Source: Prochlorococcus sp. MIT 0604 (lineage in GTDB: Bacteria > Cyanobacteriota > Cyanobacteriia > PCC-6307 > Cyanobiaceae). From it: 64,000 bases of DNA. Position numbers and translations under genes: made by a program. Where the stretch lies: the NCBI RefSeq assembly GCF_000757845.1, contig NZ_CP007753.1, forward strand, positions 744,001 through 808,000. The letters are read 5' to 3'. The notes beneath the pieces were generated by a model. It made no database searches. It was given only the letters and a program-made list of their open reading frames with translations, and was not told the origin of the DNA. Below are positions 1 to 9,652 of the stretch, one piece after another. Positions within the stretch are counted from its first letter, which is position 1. Each line of letters begins with the position of its first letter.

Positions 1-1
1 A

Positions 2-721
2 AAGGTCAAAAATGGATACACCTTAAATATTTACAAAGACAAGTTAGAACTATCAACAGCGGTTTTTAAGTTTATTCAAAGCCATATTATTCATACTTTA
101 AAAAAGAAAGATAGATTCAAATTTTGTGTAAGTGGAGGTTCAACTCCTAAATCTGTGTATCGTCTCTTATCTAATAATGATCTTCAATGGGATATGGTTG
201 ATGTCTTTTTAGGAGATGAAAGATGTGTTGATCCAAATTCAGAATTAAGTAACTCGTTAATGTTGAGAAATTCTTTGCTAACTAATTTTGGATCTAAAGC
301 TTATTTTTATGAAATTTTCAATGATTTAAACGCTGATGATGAAACTACTAAAAATCAATTTATTTCTAAATTATTTGAAAAATGCGGAACAAACCCTCCA
401 ACTTTTGATTTAACATTATTAGGTCTTGGAGATGATGGTCATACAGCCTCACTATTCCCTTATCAGAAAAATAACAATATAGATGATTTTGTTATTTTTA
501 ATGAAGGTAAAGGTTTAAAAAGAATTTCATTAACTCCAAAGGTTCTTTCAGCTTCTTCAAAGATAGTATTTTTAGTTAGTGGAGCTTCTAAAAGAATTGC
601 TCTTGAGAGGTTATTAGATGAAAAAGAGCCACCAGATAGAACACCATCAAAATTAATAAAATCTATTAATCAAATTTCAATATTTTGTGATCAGGAATCA
701 GCAAAAGAATTAGAAATTTAG
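2..721 (+). CDS. pgl: 6-phosphogluconolactonase, 5'-truncated by window edge
   Basis: Hydrolyses 6-phosphogluconolactone to 6-phosphogluconate in the oxidative pentose phosphate pathway. The reading frame is open from the second base of the window, so the true start lies at or just before the edge. A GTG at 155 is internal, because family motifs precede it: CVSGGSTPK, the sugar-phosphate-binding loop, ends just before that codon. Downstream, FLGDERCV and LLGLGDDGHTASLFP are classic Pgl motifs. The family is usually about 240 residues and 239 are visible, so little is missing. The function is secure; only the start is unknown. Confidence 0.93.
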   Translation, partial: KVKNGYTLNIYKDKLELSTAVFKFIQSHIIHTLKKKDRFKFCVSGGSTPKSVYRLLSNNDLQWDMVDVFLGDERCVDPNSELSNSLMLRNSLLTNFGSKAYFYEIFNDLNADDETTKNQFISKLFEKCGTNPPTFDLTLLGLGDDGHTASLFPYQKNNNIDDFVIFNEGKGLKRISLTPKVLSASSKIVFLVSGASKRIALERLLDEKEPPDRTPSKLIKSINQISIFCDQESAKELEI

Positions 722-751
722 TTAAAGTCTATTAATAATTTAAATTATTTA

Positions 752-1300
752 ATGAGTAAGAAAAAATTTTTATTCCAGAAAAAGGAGTTCGATGGTTGGA
801 AAACATTAAATGATACTGTTATGGGCGGATCAAGTTCAGCTTTTTGTGAAACTTCAAATTCGGGTTTGATATTAAAGGGTAATATTGTCGAGAAAGCAGG
901 AGGATTTGTTAGTTGTAGATCTTCTATATATAAACCTTCTTTAAATGTATCTGAGTATTCATCCTTTGAATTAAATATTGATGGACAAGGAAGGACTTTT
1001 AAATTTGCTGTCGCTTGTGAAGATGATCTACTAGGACTAACCGAATTTATTCCTGGTGGACTTAGATGGATTAAATCATTTCCAACAAAAAAATTCGGGA
1101 CAACAAATGTTCAAATTCCTTTTAGTGAGTTAAAACCTTCAGTAAGAGCTAATAAAGTACGTTTTCCATTTAAATTCAAGCCATCTAAAATTAAAAGATT
1201 GCAACTACTACACTCTAAGTTCGGTGATGATGGATTACTTAATAATGAGTTTAAACAGGGTTCAATAAAAGTTTTAATTAAATCAATAAGTGTTATTTGA
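752..1300 (+). CDS. CIA30-family (complex I intermediate-associated 30) domain protein
   Basis: 182 residues. The pattern W..lNDTVMGGSSS near residues 16-30, followed by a galactose-binding-like beta sandwich (GFVSCRS, FELNIDGQGRTFKF, FIPG..RWIKSFPT, VQIPFSEL), is that of the CIA30 domain. In mitochondria CIA30 is an assembly factor for complex I. In cyanobacteria the role is unproven, although an NDH-1 assembly role is often suggested. No signal peptide is visible. It lies 30 bases after pgl and overlaps the next gene by 11 bases, so the three are probably cotranscribed. Confidence 0.8.
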   Translation: MSKKKFLFQKKEFDGWKTLNDTVMGGSSSAFCETSNSGLILKGNIVEKAGGFVSCRSSIYKPSLNVSEYSSFELNIDGQGRTFKFAVACEDDLLGLTEFIPGGLRWIKSFPTKKFGTTNVQIPFSELKPSVRANKVRFPFKFKPSKIKRLQLLHSKFGDDGLLNNEFKQGSIKVLIKSISVI

Positions 1301-1676
1301 AAATCCACCTAAAAATATAGAGAGCTTAATCGCTAAGTCAGCAGATTTAACGAATAAACCTTTTGTTCATTCTGTAGTAAAAATAAATGGTGAATACGAA
1401 TTCGAAGATGAAGATATTGATTTAACAGTTAATATCTTATGTAGAGATAAAGAAGGTAAAAGATTAGAAATTTATGATCTTGAATTAGAACTTTTTAAAT
1501 CAAATAAAGAGTTGGTTTTAGTAATCTCTAAGCTTAACTTCCCTGATGAACCAATATTATGGTGTGGAGTTAAAACATTATGGATGGATAGCAATAATGG
1601 GAAAAAATGCAATTCACCAAAATACAGCGCTAGATTGGAAAATTTAGCAAATAGGATAAAAAGTTTTATTGATTAA
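1290..1676 (+). CDS. Conserved hypothetical protein, 128 residues
   Basis: I do not recognise a family. The predicted GTG start lies inside the end of the CIA30 gene (11-base overlap), which suggests translational coupling. The protein is soluble and acidic in its middle (EFEDEDIDLTV) and contains a late W-containing segment (EPILWCGVKTLWMD). No signal peptide or membrane span is visible. Real coding is supported by the long open frame on the strand of its neighbours. Confidence 0.6.
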   Translation: MLFENPPKNIESLIAKSADLTNKPFVHSVVKINGEYEFEDEDIDLTVNILCRDKEGKRLEIYDLELELFKSNKELVLVISKLNFPDEPILWCGVKTLWMDSNNGKKCNSPKYSARLENLANRIKSFID

Positions 1677-1696
1677 GAAAAAAAATTTAAGCTGAT

Positions 1697-3370
1697 TTAT
1701 AAATCAGTAACAGCCCCTAAACTTGATGTGCTTACGATTCTCGAATATTTTGAAAGAATTCCTCTTTTGTATTTTTGAATAGGTTTTACCCAATCTTTTT
1801 TTCTTTTTTCTAATTCTTCGTCAGATAAATCAACTTCAATTAGTTGTTTTACAGCATCTACTGTAATTAAATCACCTTGTTTTATTAGAGCGATATTTCC
1901 TCCTACAGCAGCCTCTGGAGCTATGTGACCCACAACAAGACCATAGGTACCGCCGCTAAATCTGCCATCGGTAATTAAAGCTACCTTCTCTCCAAGCCCT
2001 TGACCAACAATTGCAGATGTTGGAGCTAACATCTCTCGCATACCTGGTCCTCCTACAGGACCTTCGTTTCTGATAACAACAACATCACCAGCTTTGATAT
2101 CGTTATTTAATATCGATTTTAAACAATCCTCTTCACTTTCAAAAATCTTTGCGGGACCTGTTAATACAGGGTTTTTTACTCCGCTAATTTTGGCTACAGA
2201 ACCTTCGCTCGCTAAGTTACCTTTTAATATCGCTAGATGTCCTTTTTTATAAAGAGGGTCATCTATGTCTCTTATGACATATTGATTTGTTGGAGGCTTA
2301 TCTGGAATATTTTGTAAGTATTCTGAGATGGTTTTTCCTTCAATGTTTTTGCAATCGCCATGAATTAATCCTGCATTCAAAAGTATTTTCATTACTTGTG
2401 GAATCCCACCTGCCTTATGAAGATCCACCGTCACATATTTACCACTCGGTTTAAGGTCACAAATAACGGGTACTTTTTGTCTGATTCTCTCAAAATCATT
2501 AATGTTGATATCTATTCCTGCAGTATTCGCGATAGCTAAGATGTGCAATACCGCATTTGTTGATCCGCCAATTGCCATAATTACTGATATTGCATTTTCA
2601 AATGCTTTCTTAGTCATTAGGTCTAGAGGTCTTATATCTTTTTCTATTGCAGAGACTAATATCTCAGCACTTTTATCTGCACTTAGTTCTTTTTCAAGAT
2701 CTTCAGCAGCCATAGTGGAACTGTGAGGAAGACTTAACCCTAATACTTCAATAACCGCAGACATTGTATTAGCTGTAAACATTCCTCCACAGCTACCAGC
2801 ACCAGGAATACAATTTTTCTCAACTTGGATTAGCCTTTCTTCATTAATTTTGCCTGATGTTAATTGTCCAACAGCTTCAAATGCACTAACAACAGTAAGA
2901 TCTTCTCCATGCAATTTCCCAGGCTTTATTGTTCCTCCATAAATGAAAATTGAGGGAATATTCATTCTTGCAATCGCAATCATGGCACCCGGCATATTTT
3001 TATCACATCCACCAATAGCAAGTACCCCATCCATACTCTGAGCATTGCATGCTGTTTCAATTGAATCAGCAATAACTTCCCTTGAAACTAGGGAATATTT
3101 CATACCCTCTGTTCCCATAGAAATCCCATCACTTACTGTTATGGTCCCAAACATCTGAGGCATCCCACCTGATCTTTTTATAGACTCTTCAGCTTTTAGA
3201 GCTAACTTATTTAAACCCATATTGCATGGTGTTATGGTGCTGTATCCGTTTGCAACTCCAATAATAGGTTTATTAAAATCTTCATCATTAAATCCAACAG
3301 CTCTTAACATCGATCTGTTAGGTGATCTTTGCACACCTTGGGTTATTGCAGATGATCTGAGTTTATTCAT
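1697..3370 (-). CDS. ilvD: Dihydroxy-acid dehydratase
   Basis: Dehydrates 2,3-dihydroxyisovalerate and 2,3-dihydroxy-3-methylvalerate to the 2-keto acids of valine/isoleucine synthesis (and, through ketoisovalerate, leucine and pantothenate). At 557 residues it is full length for the family. The three cysteines expected to hold the Fe-S cluster are visible: C49 (TPCN), C122 (GGCDKNMPG) and C194 ([14 protein letters not shown]). GGSTNAVLH and [13 protein letters not shown] are further signature blocks. It converges with the preceding plus-strand gene, with about 20 bases between. Confidence 0.97.
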   Translation of the reverse strand: MNKLRSSAITQGVQRSPNRSMLRAVGFNDEDFNKPIIGVANGYSTITPCNMGLNKLALKAEESIKRSGGMPQMFGTITVSDGISMGTEGMKYSLVSREVIADSIETACNAQSMDGVLAIGGCDKNMPGAMIAIARMNIPSIFIYGGTIKPGKLHGEDLTVVSAFEAVGQLTSGKINEERLIQVEKNCIPGAGSCGGMFTANTMSAVIEVLGLSLPHSSTMAAEDLEKELSADKSAEILVSAIEKDIRPLDLMTKKAFENAISVIMAIGGSTNAVLHILAIANTAGIDININDFERIRQKVPVICDLKPSGKYVTVDLHKAGGIPQVMKILLNAGLIHGDCKNIEGKTISEYLQNIPDKPPTNQYVIRDIDDPLYKKGHLAILKGNLASEGSVAKISGVKNPVLTGPAKIFESEEDCLKSILNNDIKAGDVVVIRNEGPVGGPGMREMLAPTSAIVGQGLGEKVALITDGRFSGGTYGLVVGHIAPEAAVGGNIALIKQGDLITVDAVKQLIEVDLSDEELEKRKKDWVKPIQKYKRGILSKYSRIVSTSSLGAVTDL

Positions 3371-3393
3371 ATTATTTGAGAACCTTTTTTATT

Positions 3394-3684
3394 CTATTGC
3401 CCCAACTCTTCAAGTTGCTTCCTCACATCAGCAATTGCAGAATTAAGTTGCTCAACTTTCTTCTCCAGATTCTCTCCTTCAACTTCATTTATATTTTCAT
3501 TTGAATCAATCGCTTCTGAGCCGTCTTGAATTCTGGAGGAATACATCATTGCTTTTTGTTTTTTTTCCTCCTTTCTTTTGTCTGCTTCCGATATTAACCA
3601 CCATGCTAGACCTGCTGCTCCAATAAAAGCACCACTTATTAATGATAAAAGATTATTTGAAGACGAATCTCTGTATTCAGACAT
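3394..3684 (-). CDS. Small membrane-anchored coiled-coil protein
   Basis: 96 residues with one hydrophobic stretch near residues 12-32 (LLSLISGAFIGAAGLAWWLI). A basic lysine/glutamate-rich linker (DKRKEEKKQKA) follows, and then a C-terminal heptad-like helix (residues 70-96, EKKVEQLNSAIADVRKQLEEL). The layout resembles YtxH-like stress proteins, but I cannot assign a family. It sits 23 bases upstream of ilvD on the same strand, so cotranscription is possible. Confidence 0.65.
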   Translation of the reverse strand: MSEYRDSSSNNLLSLISGAFIGAAGLAWWLISEADKRKEEKKQKAMMYSSRIQDGSEAIDSNENINEVEGENLEKKVEQLNSAIADVRKQLEELGQ

Positions 3685-3713
3685 TGGTAAAATATTTACT
3701 CCTATATTCTATA

Positions 3714-4331
3714 TTAGTTCTTATCTTGAAATATAGTACTTAAACGCGATAAAGGATTCCCAATACCGGGAACCAATAATGGTGTTTTTTCGTCTTCCTC
3801 ATCTATGCAAGAAGTGTAAATTACCTGATTCGGGAATAATTTCGCAATTTCATTTAACCCTTTATTTGAGCAAATAGCAGTTATTAAAAGAATCCTATTT
3901 GAATTAACACCTAATTCCTTTAATTTAATTAAGGTTTCTAATGTGGTTGATTTTGTCGTTATTTGTTCTGAATAAAATATAACTCCTTCATTTGATTCAA
4001 TAGTTTTAGGAAGTTCTCCTAATAAAAGAGTTGCATTAGGAATTACTTCTTTGGATCCAAACCAAAGAGATAACCCTTCGGGCAACATTGCGAGCACTTT
4101 TATTGGATAATCAGTATTAATAAAGAATCCATCTGTGTCCCCATTATCAGTATTTACTATTTCTTTTTTATATGGCAGCCAATTACGTAATGCTTCATAT
4201 GTAAGCCATTTCCCTAATTGCTCATATCCTGTTGAGTACAAAATATCTGGAGTATTTTTTTCTCGCAATATTGAAAGCCAATGTTTTATTAATGGATGAG
4301 GAGGAACAATAACCTTTAGTGACATTGCCAT
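3714..4331 (-). CDS. upp: Uracil phosphoribosyltransferase-like protein
   Basis: Probable UPRTase, making UMP from uracil and PRPP. The N-terminal segment HPLIKHWLSILR and the length (205 residues) fit cyanobacterial Upp. A C-terminal PGIGNPLSRL takes the place of the uracil-binding PG(L/I)GDAGDR loop, with the usual aspartate replaced by asparagine. The PRPP-binding loop is also weak. It may be a diverged UPRTase or a family member with altered activity. The start could be the second Met (residue 3). Confidence 0.65.
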   Translation of the reverse strand: MAMSLKVIVPPHPLIKHWLSILREKNTPDILYSTGYEQLGKWLTYEALRNWLPYKKEIVNTDNGDTDGFFINTDYPIKVLAMLPEGLSLWFGSKEVIPNATLLLGELPKTIESNEGVIFYSEQITTKSTTLETLIKLKELGVNSNRILLITAICSNKGLNEIAKLFPNQVIYTSCIDEEDEKTPLLVPGIGNPLSRLSTIFQDKN

Positions 4332-4394
4332 ATATTTTCCTTTAAGATACTCTTACAAACTTTAAATACTTAAGTTCTAAAATACAGTCTTATT

Positions 4395-4907
4395 ATGATT
4401 AAATCAATTGTTTTCCCCTCACTAAAGAATGCATTAATTACTTTGTTGTTCGTTGGGATTTTATTTTTTAATTCTGTAAATTCTGCATGGGCTAAACGAC
4501 CTCCTGAGATTAGAAACCAGCAAGACCTTAATTTAGAGCCAGATATGCATGGTCAAGATTTAAGCGGTAACGAATACGTTAAGTTTGATTTGAATGGGTT
4601 TAATTTCAGTGAAAGTAATTTAGAAGGCGCGGTGTTCAATAATAGTAAATTGCAAAATACAAAGTTTAATGGAGCCAATTTAAGAGATGCACTAGCTTAT
4701 GCAACAGATTTTACAGATGCAGATCTTTCGGATGTTAATTTTACAAATGCTTTATTAATGGAGAGTAATTTTGAAGGAGCAAAAATAGATGGTGCAGATT
4801 TTACAGATGCAGTTCTTAGTCGTACACAACAAAAACAATTATGTGCGATTGCGAATGGAACAAATAGTTCTACAGGAGAGAGTACAGAATATAGCTTAGG
4901 TTGTTAA
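4395..4907 (+). CDS. Secreted pentapeptide-repeat protein, probably thylakoid lumen or periplasm
   Basis: 170 residues. A signal peptide is clear: basic MIKS, hydrophobic core (LITLLFVGILFFNSV) and an AWA cleavage site near residue 33. Residues 60-145 follow the A(D/N)Lxx pentapeptide pattern (NFSESNLEGAVFNNSKLQ, ANLRDALAYATDFTDADL, ADFTDAVLS), which folds as a right-handed quadrilateral helix. The C-terminus carries two cysteines (LCAIANG and GC) that could form a disulfide. Lumenal pentapeptide proteins are common in cyanobacteria and mostly lack a known function. Confidence 0.8.
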   Translation: MIKSIVFPSLKNALITLLFVGILFFNSVNSAWAKRPPEIRNQQDLNLEPDMHGQDLSGNEYVKFDLNGFNFSESNLEGAVFNNSKLQNTKFNGANLRDALAYATDFTDADLSDVNFTNALLMESNFEGAKIDGADFTDAVLSRTQQKQLCAIANGTNSSTGESTEYSLGC

Positions 4908-4916
4908 TCATAAAAA

Positions 4917-5981
4917 ATGAAAAAAAAAATACCAGTTATAGTTGTTTCAGGATTTCTTGGTTCAGGTAAAACAACTTTTCTAAGATATTTAATAAAAGAG
5001 AGTAATAAAAAATTTGGTTTAATAATTAATGAATTTGGTGATGTTGGAATTGACGGTGATTTGATTAAAAGTTGTGATAAATGTTATGAATCTGAAGACG
5101 ACTGCGTAATCGAATTAAACAATGGATGTTTATGTTGTACTGTTCAAGATGATTTTGTTCCATCAATAAAAGCTCTCCTAGAATTTAATCCTCCTATCGA
5201 ATCAATAATTATCGAAACAAGTGGCTTGGCACTACCAATTCCCTTAATTCAAGCACTTAACTGGCCTGAGATTAGGTCTTCCATCTACCTTGATGTTGTT
5301 GTTGGTATCGTTAATGGAGAATCAATGCTTAATGGTTCACCAATTAATGATTTAAATCAAATAACAAAACAATATAATGAAACAGATAAAATTGATCACA
5401 ACGCCACTATAGATGAACTATTTGAGGAGCAACTAGAAGTTTCTGATATCGTTTTAGTCTCTAGATCAGATATCTTAAATGATGATCAGTTTGACGTTGT
5501 AAAACATAAAATTCAAGGAAGTCTAAAATCATCTACACCAGTCCTTAAATCCAATAATGGCAAAATTGATTTGAACTATCTTTTTGATTTTAATTTTAAA
5601 AAAGAGACTTATAAAGATTTTTTAACTGAAGAACATGACCATAATCATGTTGAACTAGTATCAGATTCAATTAAATTAAATTATTTCCTAGAAAAAAATG
5701 ACTTTGAAAAGGAGATGTCAAAAATCTTGGATGAATTAAACATTCTTCGAATAAAAGGACGTATTTGGATACCAAACAAATCATTACCTTTACAAATACA
5801 AATTGTTGGAAAGAAAATTAATACTTGGTTTGAAGAAGCTCCAGACAATTGTTGGAGACCAAATGATAATGCTGGGCTTGAATTAGTAATAATTTCCTTT
5901 GATGAAAAATCTATAAAAACTTTCAATAAAAAAATTAAAGAGAAATTTAAGATTTTAAGTGATCCAAAAATAGCAATTTGA
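4917..5981 (+). CDS. CobW/P47K-family (COG0523) metal-chaperone GTPase
   Basis: 354 residues. Walker A is GFLGSGKTTF (residues 12-21). The diagnostic metal-binding CxCC motif is at residues 71-74 (NGCLCC), and INEFGDVGID is typical of the COG0523 G3E GTPases. Three extra cysteines (53, 56, 63) sit in the loop before CxCC. A His/Asp-rich segment (EEHDHNHVE) lies between the GTPase domain and the C-terminal CobW_C domain. The family delivers Zn, Co or other metals; the particular metal cannot be read from sequence. It starts 9 bases after the pentapeptide gene. Confidence 0.88.
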   Translation: MKKKIPVIVVSGFLGSGKTTFLRYLIKESNKKFGLIINEFGDVGIDGDLIKSCDKCYESEDDCVIELNNGCLCCTVQDDFVPSIKALLEFNPPIESIIIETSGLALPIPLIQALNWPEIRSSIYLDVVVGIVNGESMLNGSPINDLNQITKQYNETDKIDHNATIDELFEEQLEVSDIVLVSRSDILNDDQFDVVKHKIQGSLKSSTPVLKSNNGKIDLNYLFDFNFKKETYKDFLTEEHDHNHVELVSDSIKLNYFLEKNDFEKEMSKILDELNILRIKGRIWIPNKSLPLQIQIVGKKINTWFEEAPDNCWRPNDNAGLELVIISFDEKSIKTFNKKIKEKFKILSDPKIAI

Positions 5982-6026
5982 CATTATAGTTATCTGTCGG
6001 GATACTTAAACAGTAGATAGCCCAAG

Positions 6027-6191
6027 ATGGAAAATCCAAAAATTGCTTTAAAACAAATAATCTCTGACGAAGTTACATCAATTGATAAAATAAAATGTTC
6101 AAAATGTGGAGGGGCAGGAAATTTTAAAACACATGAAAATTCAAGAAGAACTTGCTTAGTATGTTTTGGTAGAGGCTACATAAACATCTAA
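6027..6191 (+). CDS. 54-residue DnaJ-type zinc-finger peptide
   Basis: A short ATG-started frame encodes a protein with the spacing of one DnaJ cysteine-rich zinc centre: C24-x2-C27-G-G-A-G and C43-x2-C46-x-G-R-G. There is no J domain. Single-zinc-finger proteins of this type (BSD2-like in plants, various small cyanobacterial proteins) act in assembly or thiol chemistry, but the role of this one is unknown. It lies 46 bases after the CobW-type GTPase on the same strand. A functional link to metal delivery is only an inference from position. Confidence 0.7.
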   Translation: MENPKIALKQIISDEVTSIDKIKCSKCGGAGNFKTHENSRRTCLVCFGRGYINI

Positions 6192-6287
6192 TAACTCAGA
6201 AAACTTAAGGTAAAAATATTTGTTTATTAATCAATAGTACTTTTTATTAAAATTTAAACTAATCTTCTAGTAGAAATTAATTTTTAA

Positions 6288-6542
6288 TTGGACCAATTTG
6301 CTGTAAAAGTTTTTGTAAGACTAAGACCCTCAGTTTTAGATCCAGCAGGGGAAGCTACTAAATCTGCCTCTATAAAACTTGGAGCTGAGGGAATAAAATC
6401 ATTACGTATAGGAAAAATGATTGAGGTAAAAATAGAAGGTAATGGTGAAAACGAAGTAAGAGGAAAAATTGATTTATTGTGTGATAGGTTATTCGCAAAT
6501 ACTGTTATTGAAGATTATGAGTATTCACTAGAAAAATTATAA
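6288..6542 (+). CDS. purS: Phosphoribosylformylglycinamidine synthase subunit PurS
   Basis: 84 residues, the small bridging subunit of the three-part FGAM synthase (PurL-PurQ-PurS) in purine synthesis. Typical blocks are [14 protein letters not shown] and R-IGK-IEVKIEG. The start is a TTG, chosen because homologous sequence begins immediately there and no ATG or GTG lies nearby in frame. Its stop is one base before the purQ start, so the two are translated together. Confidence 0.92.
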   Translation: MDQFAVKVFVRLRPSVLDPAGEATKSASIKLGAEGIKSLRIGKMIEVKIEGNGENEVRGKIDLLCDRLFANTVIEDYEYSLEKL

Positions 6543-6543
6543 G

Positions 6544-7209
6544 ATGGATAATTTTACTGTAGGAGTTGTTGTCTTCCCTGGTTCTAATTGCGATCGTGAT
6601 GTTTCATGGGCATTGGAAGGTTGTTTAGACATAAGAACAAAATACTTGTGGCATGAGTCTTCAGATTTAAGTGATGTAGATGCAATAGTTTTACCCGGAG
6701 GATTTAGCTATGGTGATTATTTAAGATGCGGAGCAATTGCGAGATTCTCTCCATTAATAAATGCCTTGGATGAGTTTGTTAAAAGCGGGAAAAGAGTTTT
6801 AGGAATTTGTAATGGGTTTCAAATTTTGACAGAATCAGGATTTTTGCCTGGTGCTCTTGTTGCAAATAAAAATCTTAATTTTATCTGTGATGACGTTGAA
6901 CTGGACATCGTTTCTTCAAATGGAGGTTGGTTTAATAATGTAGATGAAAAACAAACAATTAAATTGCCAATAGCTCATGGGGAAGGAAGATATCATTGTG
7001 ATTCTGATACTTTAAAGAAACTTGTAGATAATGAATTGATCGCTTTGAGATATAAAAATAATCCCAATGGATCCTCATTCGATATCGCAGGCATAACTAA
7101 TGAGAAGGGAAATGTTCTAGGTTTAATGCCTCATCCAGAGCGAGCATGCGACGAGACAATTGGTGGGACTGATGGTCTCTTTACATTAAAATCATTAATA
7201 TTGAAATAA
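6544..7209 (+). CDS. purQ: Phosphoribosylformylglycinamidine synthase glutaminase subunit
   Basis: 221 residues. A class I glutamine amidotransferase that feeds ammonia to PurL. The nucleophile cysteine lies in GICNGFQIL and the catalytic His/Glu pair in LMPHPERA. The N-terminal [12 protein letters not shown] and the oxyanion segment [15 protein letters not shown] are diagnostic. It follows purS directly and ends at a strong hairpin terminator. Confidence 0.96.
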   Translation: MDNFTVGVVVFPGSNCDRDVSWALEGCLDIRTKYLWHESSDLSDVDAIVLPGGFSYGDYLRCGAIARFSPLINALDEFVKSGKRVLGICNGFQILTESGFLPGALVANKNLNFICDDVELDIVSSNGGWFNNVDEKQTIKLPIAHGEGRYHCDSDTLKKLVDNELIALRYKNNPNGSSFDIAGITNEKGNVLGLMPHPERACDETIGGTDGLFTLKSLILK

Positions 7210-7241
7210 AAAAAGACCCCCAATTTTGGAGGTCTTTTTTT
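7208..7241. terminator. Bidirectional rho-independent terminator
   Basis: The 8-base arms AGACCCCC and GGAGGTCT (one mismatch) enclose AATTTT. A-runs lie on one side and T-runs on the other, so the hairpin terminates both purQ (plus strand) and the class II aldolase gene (minus strand), which converge on it. Confidence 0.85.
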
Positions 7242-7259
7242 ATTAAATTTGGGAAGAAA

Positions 7260-8333
7260 TTAAACAGTAGCTTTTACTTTTGGATCCAAATCACCTTTTG
7301 CGTAAAGATCAGCAAAATAATTAGTGCTGTTTTGTTTGATCTTACTTGCTTGACCTTCGCACCAGAACTGCTTGTATCTATCAAGACAAACTTGCTTCAT
7401 GTATTTTCTAGCAGGCTTGTTGAAATGTCTTGGGTCGAAGTTTGCCTTATCAGCAAATGCTGCCTCTCTAACCGCGGCAGTGAAAGCAAGTCTGTTATCA
7501 GTATCAATGTTGACTTTCCTAACTCCATTTCTTATTCCCTCTTGAATTTCTTCAACAGGAACACCATAAGTTTGAGGAATTTCACCGCCATATTTGTTAA
7601 TGATATCCAACCATTCTTGAGGAACTGAACTAGATCCATGCATTACAAGATGGGTATTTGGAAGTGCTTTATGAATTTCAGCAATTCTGCTTATTGCAAG
7701 AACTTCACCTGTAGGTTTTCTTGTAAATTTATAAGCACCATGACTTGTTCCTATAGCAATAGCTAAAGCATCGACTTTTGTTTTAGCTACAAAATCTGCA
7801 GCTTCTTCAGGATCAGTCAGAAGCATATCTGTAGAAAGTTCACCTTCAAATCCATGACCATCTTCCGCTTCACCTTTTCCTGTCTCTAATGAACCTAAGC
7901 AACCCAACTCTCCTTCAACACTAACTCCAACTGAATGAGCAAAATCTACTACTTTTTTAGTAACTGCAACATTATATTCGTAACTAGCGGGTGTTTTTGC
8001 ATCTGCCTCTAGAGAACCGTCCATCATTACTGATGTGAAACCATTTATTGCTGCTGAGTAACATGTTGATGGCTCATTACCGTGGTCTTGGTGCATTACC
8101 ACTGGAATATTAGGATATGTTTCTGTTGCAGCAAGGATTAGATGACGTAGGAAAATTTCTCCTGCATAATTTCTTGCCCCTCTTGAAGCTTGGAGGATTA
8201 CAGGACTATCAGTTTCATATGCTGCTTCCATGATTGCTTGAACTTGTTCAAGGTTATTAACATTGAAAGCTGGAATACCGTAACCATTCTCAGCAGCGTG
8301 ATCTAAAAGTAGTCTTAGTGGAACGAGGGCCAT
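7260..8333 (-). CDS. fba: Fructose-bisphosphate aldolase, class II (Calvin-cycle type)
   Basis: Zn-dependent aldolase of the Calvin cycle and gluconeogenesis, in the cbbA/fda group that also acts on sedoheptulose bisphosphate. 357 residues. The catalytic and metal-binding HQDHG is at residues 81-85, SVMMDGS and GTSHGAYKF are family blocks, and VMHGSSSVP and [11 protein letters not shown] form the substrate-binding end. It lies directly upstream, in minus-strand reading order downstream, of an unrelated class I aldolase, so both classes are encoded side by side. Confidence 0.95.
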   Translation of the reverse strand: MALVPLRLLLDHAAENGYGIPAFNVNNLEQVQAIMEAAYETDSPVILQASRGARNYAGEIFLRHLILAATETYPNIPVVMHQDHGNEPSTCYSAAINGFTSVMMDGSLEADAKTPASYEYNVAVTKKVVDFAHSVGVSVEGELGCLGSLETGKGEAEDGHGFEGELSTDMLLTDPEEAADFVAKTKVDALAIAIGTSHGAYKFTRKPTGEVLAISRIAEIHKALPNTHLVMHGSSSVPQEWLDIINKYGGEIPQTYGVPVEEIQEGIRNGVRKVNIDTDNRLAFTAAVREAAFADKANFDPRHFNKPARKYMKQVCLDRYKQFWCEGQASKIKQNSTNYFADLYAKGDLDPKVKATV

Positions 8334-8481
8334 AATTAAAATAAATTAAATGCTATATAAAGCATATGTTTCCGAGAGTTTAGTATAAAGAGGTATCAAA
8401 TGTCACGTCATTAGATATACAAAATACTAAATTAAAGAAACTTATTTTATGACCCAGAGTACATTTTTAGGATTTTTTTAG

Positions 8482-9549
8482 TTAATAAGTGTAGCCTTCC
8501 ACAAATAATTGTTCATCAGATGAAGGTTGAGATCCTGCTACATAGGCACCTTTTGAAGCTTCAGAGTTTGCTTGAGCTCTTGCTATTAATGCTTTTTGAC
8601 CTCCTTCAACGTCGCTTCCTTTCCAGGCCTTTAAGCATGAGTGCTGTAATGCTCTTCCATAGGAGAATGAAACATTCCATAAAGCTTTCCTGTAAAGAGT
8701 GTTCATATTATTTAGATAAACAGAAGCAGCTTCTTCGCTTAACCCTCCTGATAAGAAAACTATTCCAGGAACAGATGCAGGAACGCATCTTTCCATAGTT
8801 CTAATTGTCATTTCAGCAACCTTCATAGGATCAGCCTTTGTTGGACAATCTGCTCCATTAACAGTCATAGAAGGTTTTAATAGAGTGCCCTCTAGAAAAA
8901 CTCCATTTGCTTGACAGGCACTATAAACCTGCTTTATTACCTCTTCTTGAACTTCAGCAGTTTTTTCAATAGTATGGTCTCCGTCCATTAAGATTTCAGG
9001 TTCAATTATTGGTACTAACCCAGATTCTTGAACTGATCTTGCATACCTTGCTAATCCCCAAGCATTCTCTTGAATTGATAGTTTTGAAGGACAACCATCA
9101 TTTGTAATCTGCAGAACTGCTCTCCACTTTGCAAATCTGGCACCTTGTTCATAATATTTTGCGGCTCTTTCAACTAATCCATCTAGGCCAGAGCAAAAAG
9201 TTTCTACATCTCCTCCTCCTGGAAGTGGATTTAGACCCTTATCGACCTTTATACCTGGAATAATACCTAAATCATTTAGTTTCTTAACCATTGACTCGCC
9301 ATCTTGGTGATTCTGATAAAGAGTTTCTTCGAAGAGGATTGCTCCACTTATATATTTGCCAAGACCTTCTGTAGTAAAAAGCATTCCTCTATATGCCTTC
9401 CTATTGTCTTGAGTATTCTCAACGCCAATTCCAGCGAGTCTTTTACCTACTGTTTTAGTGGATTCATCTACCGCTAATATTCCTTTTCCTTTAGAAGCTA
9501 GTAATTGAGCATTTTCTTTAAGCTCATTTTTGTAGTAATTTAAAGCCAT
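8482..9549 (-). CDS. Fructose-bisphosphate aldolase, class I
   Basis: Schiff-base aldolase of the eukaryote-like class I family, 355 residues. The Schiff-base lysine K225 lies in GTLLKPSMTV. K141-W142-R143 in FAKWRAVL and the N-terminal ILAVDEST also match. The C-terminus ends in a tyrosine (EGYTY), as in classical class I enzymes, where the terminal Tyr takes part in catalysis. About 150 bases separate it from the class II gene, so separate promoters are likely. Confidence 0.95.
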   Translation of the reverse strand: MALNYYKNELKENAQLLASKGKGILAVDESTKTVGKRLAGIGVENTQDNRKAYRGMLFTTEGLGKYISGAILFEETLYQNHQDGESMVKKLNDLGIIPGIKVDKGLNPLPGGGDVETFCSGLDGLVERAAKYYEQGARFAKWRAVLQITNDGCPSKLSIQENAWGLARYARSVQESGLVPIIEPEILMDGDHTIEKTAEVQEEVIKQVYSACQANGVFLEGTLLKPSMTVNGADCPTKADPMKVAEMTIRTMERCVPASVPGIVFLSGGLSEEAASVYLNNMNTLYRKALWNVSFSYGRALQHSCLKAWKGSDVEGGQKALIARAQANSEASKGAYVAGSQPSSDEQLFVEGYTY

Positions 9550-9652
9550 TCTTTAATAATTCAGTTCAATTGATTTTTCCAGAATATGAAAAAAAAATAA
9601 AATCAATCCAATACTTTATCGGGTGATAATTGCTACTTATAAATGTATAGTC

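Noticed and set aside
1111..1308. Minus-strand open frame of 65 codons across the end of the CIA30 gene
   Set aside because: Lies within coding sequence on the other strand, with no motif.
2502..2726. Plus-strand open frame inside ilvD
   Set aside because: Antisense shadow of a well-supported gene.
8520..8798. Plus-strand frame inside the class I aldolase
   Set aside because: Leucine-rich mirror of aldolase codons; no start signal.
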